Source: Megascapheus bottae (taxonomy: Eukaryota > Chordata > Mammalia > Rodentia > Geomyidae). Taken from it: DNA of 64,000 nt. The number at the start of each line of letters is the position of its first letter. Positions within the stretch are counted from its first letter, which is position 1. Shown in pieces: positions 56,001 to 64,000 of this stretch. A program made the position numbers and the translations under genes. The notes under the pieces were generated by a model. The model did not search any database, was not told the origin of the DNA, and saw nothing but the letters and a program-made list of their open reading frames with translations. The stretch is from contig JANJXV010000265.1 in NCBI GenBank assembly GCA_024803745.1, positions 744,001 through 808,000 on the forward strand. Reading direction: 5' to 3'.

Positions 56001-59000
56001 ATTCTGACATCACACACCAACATTCTATGACTTCACACACTTGCATTCTATGACTTCACACACCTCCATTCTGTGACTTCACTCACCTCCATTGTGAGTT
56101 CACACACATCCATTCTGTGACTTCACACACCTCCATTCATTTACTTCACACACCTTGATTCTCTGACTTCACATACCTCCATTCTACGATTTCACACACC
56201 TCCATTCTGTGACTTCACACATCTCCATTCTACGGCTTCACACACCTCCATTCTGAATTCACGCAGCTCCTTTCTATGACTTCACACACCTCCTTCAGTG
56301 ACTTCACACACCTCTATTCTATGACTTCACACACCTCCATTGTGATATCACACACCTCTCTTCTATGTGTTCACACACCACCATTCTGACTTTACACACC
56401 TCAATTCTATTACTTCACACACCTCCATTCTTACTTCACACACCTCCATTCTGTGACTTCACACACATCCATTCTATGATTTCACACACCTCCATTCCAT
56501 GACTTAACACACCTCCATTCTATGACTTCACACACCTCCATTCTGAATTCACACACCTATATTCTGTGACTTCACACACCTCAATTTCTGACTTCACACA
56601 CTTCCATTCTATGACTTCCACACCTCCATTCTGTAACTTCACATACCACCATTCTATGACTTCACACACCTCCATTGTGACTTCACATACCTCCATTCTA
56701 TGAGTTCACACACCTCCATTCTGACTTCACACACCTCCATTCTACGATTTCACACACCTCCATTCTGTGACTTCACACATCTAAATTCTATGATTTCACA
56801 CACCTCCATTCTGTGACTTCACACACCTCCATTCTGAGTTCACACACCTACATTCTGTGACTTCACAATCCTCCATTATATGACTTCACACACCTCCATT
56901 TTGTGACTTCACACACCTCAATTCTATCACTTCACACACCTCCATTCTATCACTTCACACACCTACATTGTGACTTCACACACCTACGTTCTATCAGTTC
57001 ACACACCTGCATTGTGACTTCACAAACCTCCATTCTCTGACTTCACACACCTCCATTCTGAATTCACACACCTCCATTCTGACTTCACACACCTCAATTC
57101 TGTGACTTCACACACCTCCATTCTATGACTTCACACACCTCCATTCTGTGACTTCAAAAACCACCATTCTATGACTTCGCACATCTCCATTGTGACTTCA
57201 CACACCTCCATTCTATGAGTTCACACAGCTCCATTCTGACTTCACACACCTCCATTCTATGACTTCGCAAACCTCTATTCTGACTTCACACCCCTCCATT
57301 CTGTGACTTCACATACCTCCATTCTTTGACTTCAAACCCCTCAATTCTGTGCCTTCACACACCTTAAATCTGAGTTCACACACCTCCATACTGTGACTTC
57401 ACACACCTCCATTCTGTGACTTCACACACCTCCATTCTATGACTTCAAACACCTCCACACTATGACTTCACACACCTCCATTTTATGCCTTCACACACCT
57501 CCATTCTGTGACTTCACACACCTCCATTCTATGACATCACACGCCTCCATTCTGTGACTTCATACACCTGCATTCTATGACTTCACACACCTCCATTCTA
57601 TGACTTCCGAAACCTACATTGTTACTTCACACACCTCCATTCTGTGACTTCACACACCTCCAATGTTTGCCTTCACACACCTCCATTTTGACTACACACA
57701 CCTCCATTCTATGACTTCACATACCACATTTCTGAGTTGACAAACCTCCATTCTGTGACTTCACATACCTCCAATCTGACTTCACACACCTCCATTCTAT
57801 GACTTCACACACCTCCATTCTGTGACTTCAAACACCACCATTCTATGACTTTGCACATCTCCATTGTGACTTCACACACCTCCATTCTATGAGTTCACAC
57901 AGCTCCATTCTGACTTCACACACCTCCATTCTATGACTTCGCAAACCTCTATTCTGACTTCACACCCCTCCATTCTGTGACTTCACATACCTCCATTCTT
58001 TGACTTCACACCCCTCCACTCTGTGCCTTCACACACCTTAAATCTGAGTTCACACACCTCCATACTGTGACTTCACACACCTCCATTCTGTGACTTCACA
58101 CACCTCCATTCTATGACTTCACACACCTCCATTCTATGACTTCACAAACCTCCATTTTATGCCTTCACACACCTCCAGTCTGTGACTTCACTCACCTCCA
58201 TTCTATGACATCACACGCCTCCATTCTGTGACTTCACACACCTCCATTCTATGACTTCACACACCTCCATTCTATGACTTCAGAAACCTACATTGTTACT
58301 TCACACACCTCCATTCTGTGACTTCACACACCTCCATTGTTTGCCTTCACACACCTCCACTTTGACTAAACACACCTCCATTCTATGTCTTCACACACCT
58401 TCATTCTTACTGCAGAAATCTCCATTCTATGACTTCACAAACCTCCCTTCTGTGAATTCACACACCTCCATTCTGAGTTCACACACCTCCATTCTGTGAC
58501 TTCACACACCTCCATTCTCTTAATTCACACACCTCTCTATGACTTCACACACCTCCATTCTATGACTTCACACACCTCCATTCTGCCTTCACAGATTTCC
58601 ATTTGACTTCAAACACCTCATTTCTCTGACTTCACACACCTCCATTCTATGACTTCAAACACCTCCTTTCTATGACTTCGCAAACCTCTATTCTGACTTC
58701 ACACCCCTCCATTCTGTGACTTCACATACCTCCATTCTTTGACTTCAAACCCCTCAATTCTGTGCCTTCACACACCTTAAATCTGAGTTCACACACCTCC
58801 ATACTGTGACTTCACACACCTCCATTCTGTGACTTCACACACCTCCATTCTATGACTTCAAACACCTCCACACTATGACTTCACACACCTCCATTTTATG
58901 CCTTCACACACCTCCATTCTGTGACTTCACACACCTCCATTCTATGACATCACACGCCTCCATTCTGTGACTTCATACACCTGCATTCTATGACTTCACA

Positions 59001-59592
59001 CACCTCCATTCTATGACTTCAGAAACCTACATTGTTACTTCACACACCTCCATTCTGTGACTTCACACACCTCCAATGTTTGCCTTCACACACCTCCATT
59101 TTGACTACACACACCTCCATTCTATGACTTCACATACCACATTTCTGAGTTGACAAACCTCCATTCTGTGACTTCACATACCTCCAATCTGACTTCACAC
59201 ACCTCCATTCTATGACTTCACACACCTCCATTCTGTGACTTCAAACACCACCATTCTATGACTTTGCACATCTCCATTGTGACTTCACACACCTCCATTC
59301 TATGAGTTCACACAGCTCCATTCTGACTTCACACACCTCCATTCTATGACTTCGCAAACCTCTATTCTGACTTCACACCCCTCCATTCTGTGACTTCACA
59401 TACCTCCATTCTTTGACTTCACACCCCTCCACTCTGTGCCTTCACACACCTTAAATCTGAGTTCACACACCTCCATACTGTGACTTCACACACCTCCATT
59501 CTGTGACTTCACACACCTCCATTCTATGACTTCACAAACCTCCATTCTATGACTTCACAAACCTCCATTTTATGCCTTCACACACCTCCAGT
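53036..59592 (+). repeat. Superunit I copy 1 (6,557 bp)
   Basis: CTGTGAC at 53,036 corresponds to 59,593, AATTGATGACGTCAC at 54,023 to 60,580, and TCTGAGTTGACAC at 53,574 to 60,131. All are offset by 6,557 bp. In order it contains an H-type end, an E/F start, one 815-type module, an F tail (54,640-55,730), a G module with paired TGACGTCA (55,872 and 55,961), and an E/H segment with ATCAGTTCAC at 56,993. Last is a 1,413-bp tandem duplication. It is thus a composite of the F, G and H modules seen upstream. Confidence 0.92.
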
Positions 59593-60050
59593 CTGTGACT
59601 TCACTCACCTCCATTCTATGACATCACACGCCTCCATTCTGTGACTTCACACACCTCCATTCTATGACTTCACACACCTCCATTCTATGACTTCAGAAAC
59701 CTACATTGTTACTTCACACACCTCCATTCTGTGACTTCACACACCTCCATTGTTTGCCTTCACACACCTCCATTTTGACTAAACACACCTCCATTCTATG
59801 TCTTCACACACCTTCATTCTTACTGCAGAAATCTCCATTCTATGACTTCACAAACCTCCCTTCTGTGAATTCACACACCTCCATTCTGAGTTCACACACC
59901 TCCATTCTGTGACCTCACACACCTCCATTCTGTGACTTCACACACCTTCATTCTATGACTTCACACACCTCCATTCTATGACTTCACACACCTCCATTCT
60001 GCCTTCACAGACTTCCATTTGACTTCAAACACCTCATTTCTGTGACTTCA
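57250..60050 (+). repeat. 1,413-bp tandem duplication at the I1/I2 boundary
   Basis: GACTTCGCAAACCTC at 57,261 recurs at 58,674, AACCTACATTGTTAC at 57,611 recurs at 59,024, and CTGTGACTTCACTCACC at 58,180 recurs at 59,593. All are offset by 1,413 bp. The junction is visible near 58,660, where the E start (TTCAAACACCTCC) jumps directly to TTTCTATGACTTCGC. Small differences include TTCCGAAACC at about 57,605 against TTCAGAAACC, and CACTTTGAC at about 58,358 against CATTTTGAC. Confidence 0.88.
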
Positions 60051-63000
60051 CACACCTCCATTCTATGATTTCACACACCTCCATTCTATGACTTCAAACA
60101 CCTCCATTCTATGACTTCACACACCTCCTTTCTGAGTTGACACACCTCCATTCTGTTACTTCACACCCCTCCAATCTGACTTCACACACCTCCATTCTAT
60201 GACTTCACACACCTGCATTCTGTGACTTCAAAAACCAACATTCTATAACTTCAAACACCTCCATTCTATGCCTTCACACACTTCCATTCTGAGACTTCAC
60301 AAACCTCCACTCTGTGACTTTACACACCTCCACTCTGTGACTACACACACCTCCATTCTGTGATTTCACACACCTCCATTCTATGACTTCACACACATCC
60401 ATTCTTTGACTTCACACATCTCCATTCTATGAATTCACACACCTCCATTGTGACCTCACACAACTCTATTCTGTGACTTCACACACCTGACTTCTGTGAC
60501 TTCACACACCTCCATTCTATGACTTCACACACCTCCATTATATGACTTCACACCAACATACTATGACTTCACACACCAAAATTGATGACGTCACACACCT
60601 CTATTCTGTGACTTAACACACCTCCATTCTGACATCACACACCTCCATTCTATGACTTCACACACTTCCATTCTATGACTTCACACACCTCCATTCTGTG
60701 ACTTCACTCACCTCCATTGTGAGTTCACCCACCTCCATTCTGTGACTTCACACACCTCCATTCTGTGAATTCACACACCTCAATGCTCTGACTTCACACA
60801 CCTCTCTTCTGTGACTTCACACACCTCCATTCTTCGACATCACACACATCCGTTCCATGAATTCACACACCTCCATTCTATGAGTTCACACACCTCCATT
60901 CTATGAGTTCACACACCTCTATTCTTACTTCAGCAACATCCATTCTATGACTTCAGACACCTCCATTCTATGACTTCACACACCTTCATTATTACTTCAG
61001 CCACATCCATTCTGTAACTTCACACACCTCCCTTCTGTGACTTCACACACCTCCATTCTAAGACTTCACACACCTCCACTCTATGACTTCACACATCTCC
61101 ATTCTATGACTTCACACACGTGCATTCTGACTTCACACACCTCCATTCCATGACTTCATACACCTCCATTCTATGACTCCACACACCAACATTCTTTGAC
61201 TTCACACACCTCCATTCTATGATTTCACACACCTCCATTCTATGACTTCAAACACCTCCATTCTATGACTTCACACACCTCCTTTCTGAGTTGACACACC
61301 TCCATTCTGTTACTTCACACCCCTCCAATCTGACTTCACACACCTCCATTCTATGACTTCACACACCTGCATTCTGTGACTTCAAAAACCAACATTCTAT
61401 AACTTCAAACACCTCCATTCTATGCCTTCACACACTTCCATTCTGAGACTTCACAAACCTCCACTCTGTGACTTTACACACCTCCACTCTGTGACTACAC
61501 ACACCTCCATTCTGTGATTTCACACACCTCCATTCTATGACTTCACACACATCCATTCTTTGACTTCACACATCTCCATTCTATGAATTCACACACCTCC
61601 ATTGTGACCTCACACAACTCTATTCTGTGACTTCACACACCTGACTTCTGTGACTTCACACACCTCCATTCTATGACTTCACACACCTCCATTATATGAC
61701 TTCACACCAACATACTATGACTTCACACACCAAAATTGATGACGTCACACACCTCCATTCTGTGACTTAACACACCTCCATTCTGACATCACACACCTCC
61801 ATTCTATGACTTCACACACTTCCATTCTATGACTTCACACACCTCCATTCTGTGACTTCACTCACCTCCATTGTGAGTTCACCCACCTCCATTCTGTGAC
61901 TTCACACACCTCCATTCTGTGAATTCACACACCTCAATGCTCTGACTTCACACACCTCTCTTCTGTGACTTCACACACCTCCATTCTTCGACATCACACA
62001 CATCCGTTCCATGAATTCACACACCTCCATTCTATGAGTTCACACACCTCCATTCTATGAGTTCACACACCTCTATTCTTACTTCAGCAACATCCATTCT
62101 ATGACTTCAGACACCTCCATTCTATGACTTCACACACCTTCATTATTACTTCAGCCACATCCATTCTGTAACTTCACACACCTCCCTTCTGTGACTTCAC
62201 ACACCTCCATTCTAAGACTTCACACACCTCCACTCTATGACTTCACACATCTCCATTCTATGACTTCACACACGTGCATTCTGACTTCACACACCTCCAT
62301 TCCATGACTTCATACACCTCCATTCTATGACTCCACACACCAACATTCTTTGACTTCACACACCTCCATTCTGTGACTTCACATATCTCCATTCTGACTT
62401 CACACACATCCATTCTATGCCTTCACAAATCTCCATTCTATGACTTCAGAAACCTCAATTCCATGACTTCATACACCTCCATTCTATGACTTCAACACCT
62501 CCTTTCTTTGACTTCACACACCTCCATTTTGACTTCACACACCACAATTCTGTGACTTCACACACCTCCATTTGTGACTTCACACATCAAAATTTTGACT
62601 TCACACACCTCCATTCTGTGACTTCACACACCTCAATTTTGACTTCACACACTTCCATTCTGTGACTTCACACATCTCCATTCTGTGATTTCATACACCT
62701 CCAATGTTTGATTTCACACACCTCCATTCTTGGATTTCACACACCTCCATTCCATGACTTCACACACCTCCATTCTATGACTTCACACACCTCCATTCTG
62801 AATTCACACACCTCCATTCTGACTTCATATACCTCAATTCTGTGACTTCACACACCTCCATTCTATGATTTCCCAAACCTCCATTCTTTGACTTCACACA
62901 CCTCCATTCTATGACTTCACATACCTCCTTTCTGAGTTGACACGCCTCCATTCTGTGACTTCACATACCTTCAATCTGACTTCACACAACTCCATTCTAT

Positions 63001-64000
63001 GACTTCACACACCTCCATACTGTGACTTCAAAAACCACCATTCTGACTTCACACATCTCCATTGTGACTTCACACACCTCCATTCTATGAGTTCACACAG
63101 CTCCTTTCTGACTTCACACACCTCCATTCTATAACTTCGCACACCTCTATTCTGACTTCACACCCCTCCCTTCTGTGACTTCACACACCTCCATTCTATG
63201 ACTTCACACACCTCCATACTAAGACTTCACACACCTCCATTCTATCACTTCACACACTTCCATTGTTTGACATCATACACCTCCATTCTTTGACTTCACA
63301 CACTTCCGTTCCATGAATTCACACACCTCCATTCTATGAGTTCACACACGTCGATTCTATGAGTTCACACACCTCCATTCTTACTTCAGCGACATCCATT
63401 CTATGACTTCAGACACCTATATTCTATGACTTCACACACCTTCATTCTTACTTCAGCAACATCCATTCTGTGACTTCACACACCTCCCTTCTGTGACTTC
63501 ACACACCTCCATTCTATGACTTCACACACCTCCATTCTATGACTTCACACCTCCATTCTATGACATCACACACCAACATTTATGACGTCACACACCTCCC
63601 TTCTGTGACTTCACACACCTCCATTTTATGGCTTCACACCTCCATTCTATGACTTCACACACCAACATTTATGACGTCACACACCTCCATTCTGTGACTT
63701 CACACACCTCCATTCTGACATCACACACCAACATTCTATGACTTCACACACTTGCATTCTATGACTTCACACACCTCCATTCTGTGACTTCACTCACCTC
63801 CATTGTGAGTTCACACACATCCATTCTGTGACTTCACACACCTCCATTCATTTACTTCACACACCTTGATTCTCTGACTTCACATACCTCCATTCTACGA
63901 TTTCACACACCTCCATTCTGTGACTTCACACATCTCCATTCTACGGCTTCACACACCTCCATTCTGAATTCACGCAGCTCCTTTCTATGACTTCACACAC
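59593..64000 (+). repeat. Superunit I copy 2 (cut by the window end)
   Basis: This follows copy 1 at offset 6,557 until the 815-type module. After the nested 1,154-bp duplication it follows copy 1 at offset 7,711 (CCAATGTTTGATTTC at 54,990 and 62,701; TGACGTCA at 55,872 and 63,583). It ends within the G module at the window edge, so the array continues to the right. Confidence 0.92.
60047..62354 (+). repeat. 1,154-bp nested tandem duplication in superunit I copy 2
   Basis: The units are 60,047-61,200 and 61,201-62,354. Markers TCTGAGTTGACAC (60,131 and 61,285) and AATTGATGACGTCAC (60,580 and 61,734) are 1,154 bp apart. The only difference I noticed is CCTCTATTCTGTGAC near 60,600 against CCTCCATTCTGTGAC near 61,755. 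Copy 1 has the segment once, at 53,490-54,643. The junction joins TTTGAC to the shared core, keeping register. Confidence 0.92.

Larger units (their letters stand above)
1..64000 (+). repeat. Continuous 23/21-bp tandem satellite array filling the window
   Basis: Every line of the window is made of degenerate copies of one monomer. The core is TTCACACACCTCCATT. A linker of CTATGAC or CTGTGAC gives 23 bp, and CTGAC gives 21 bp. A further form lacks one AC of the core (TTCACACCTCC). Common point variants are TTCGCACAC, TTCACAGACC, GAATTCACAC, GAGTTCAC and CTTACTTCAG. The 23-bp form has 9 C and 1 G, so the strand is strongly C-skewed. I saw no inverted monomer and no non-repeat interval of even 50 bp. 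No stretch looks like a gene, RNA gene or transposon. Array structure is certain. Family name, chromosomal location and species are not known to me; a eukaryotic satellite or minisatellite is inferred. Confidence 0.98.

Noticed and set aside
49508..59912. Five near-identical 68-codon open frames (49,508, 51,900, 53,149, 58,293, 59,706)
   Set aside because: They begin at TTG, have no promoter or other gene context, and read the satellite in turn as HTSI, LHTPPF and DFTHLH phrases. They recur because the DNA repeat recurs.
1..64000. CRISPR array
   Set aside because: The repeats are directly adjacent, with no unique spacers, no leader and no cas genes. The length and HOR structure fit a satellite.
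1..64000. Centromeric identity through a CENP-B box
   Set aside because: I saw no TTCG....CGGG-type box, and the monomer is far shorter than usual centromeric units. A centromeric location cannot be excluded, but nothing supports it.
1..64000. Telomere repeats
   Set aside because: No TTAGGG or CCCTAA runs are present. A subtelomeric position would need flanking sequence.
1..64000. G-quadruplex-forming array on the minus strand
   Set aside because: The G-rich strand has GG pairs only in almost all monomers. Runs of three G are rare and isolated, so the usual four-run motif is not met.
1..64000. Transposon or retroelement insertion
   Set aside because: I saw no terminal repeats, poly-A tail, coding remnant or non-satellite stretch anywhere, and all junctions join satellite to satellite.

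Overview
The whole 64 kb window is one uninterrupted, single-orientation array of a short tandem repeat. I found no gene, RNA gene, transposon or unique-sequence island. The monomer has a conserved core, TTCACACACCTCCATT. A short variable linker precedes it: CTATGAC or CTGTGAC gives a 23-bp monomer, and CTGAC gives a 21-bp monomer. At roughly 22-23 bp each this makes about 2,800 monomers. The + strand is very poor in G (one G against nine C in the 23-bp form). All monomers I read point the same way.

An array this long, with nested higher-order repeats (HORs), no genes and few CpGs, suggests a eukaryotic nuclear satellite or minisatellite (pericentromeric, subtelomeric or interstitial). A vertebrate is plausible but not proven. 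I do not recognise the family, and nothing in the window identifies a species.

Layout. (A) 1-13,250: five head-to-tail HOR copies. Two are full (3,346 and 3,323 bp), two are a shared deletion form (2,524 bp each) and the last is truncated. (B) 13,251-18,990: an irregular, more diverged zone with only short local duplications. (C) 19,000-24,192: overlapping segmental duplications with offsets 3,041, 764, 2,133 and 3,847 bp. (D) 25,220-29,367: a 1,322-bp HOR in three copies, the last enlarged to 1,504 bp. (E) 29,831-31,660: a 1,140-bp tandem duplication. (F) 33,720-45,280: a 4,163-bp HOR in three copies, with a nested 815-bp duplication in the first two only. (G) from about 45,281: a 2,221-bp offset repeat. 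(H) 48,252-53,035: an apparently perfect 2,392-bp tandem pair. (I) 53,036-64,000: a 6,557-bp superunit built from F, G and H modules. It carries its own internal duplications of 1,413 and 1,154 bp and continues past the window edge.

Nothing here works as a gene set. The content records repeated unequal exchange at several scales. Besides that hierarchy, the most notable features are 28 palindromic TGACGTCA (CRE-type) octamers at HOR-phased positions, four conserved pairs of them 89 bp apart, and duplication junctions that keep the monomer register. HOR boundaries are conventional, since the origin of a tandem unit is arbitrary. Offsets were counted by hand from shared variant monomers, so ends given as 'about' may be off by one or two monomers.
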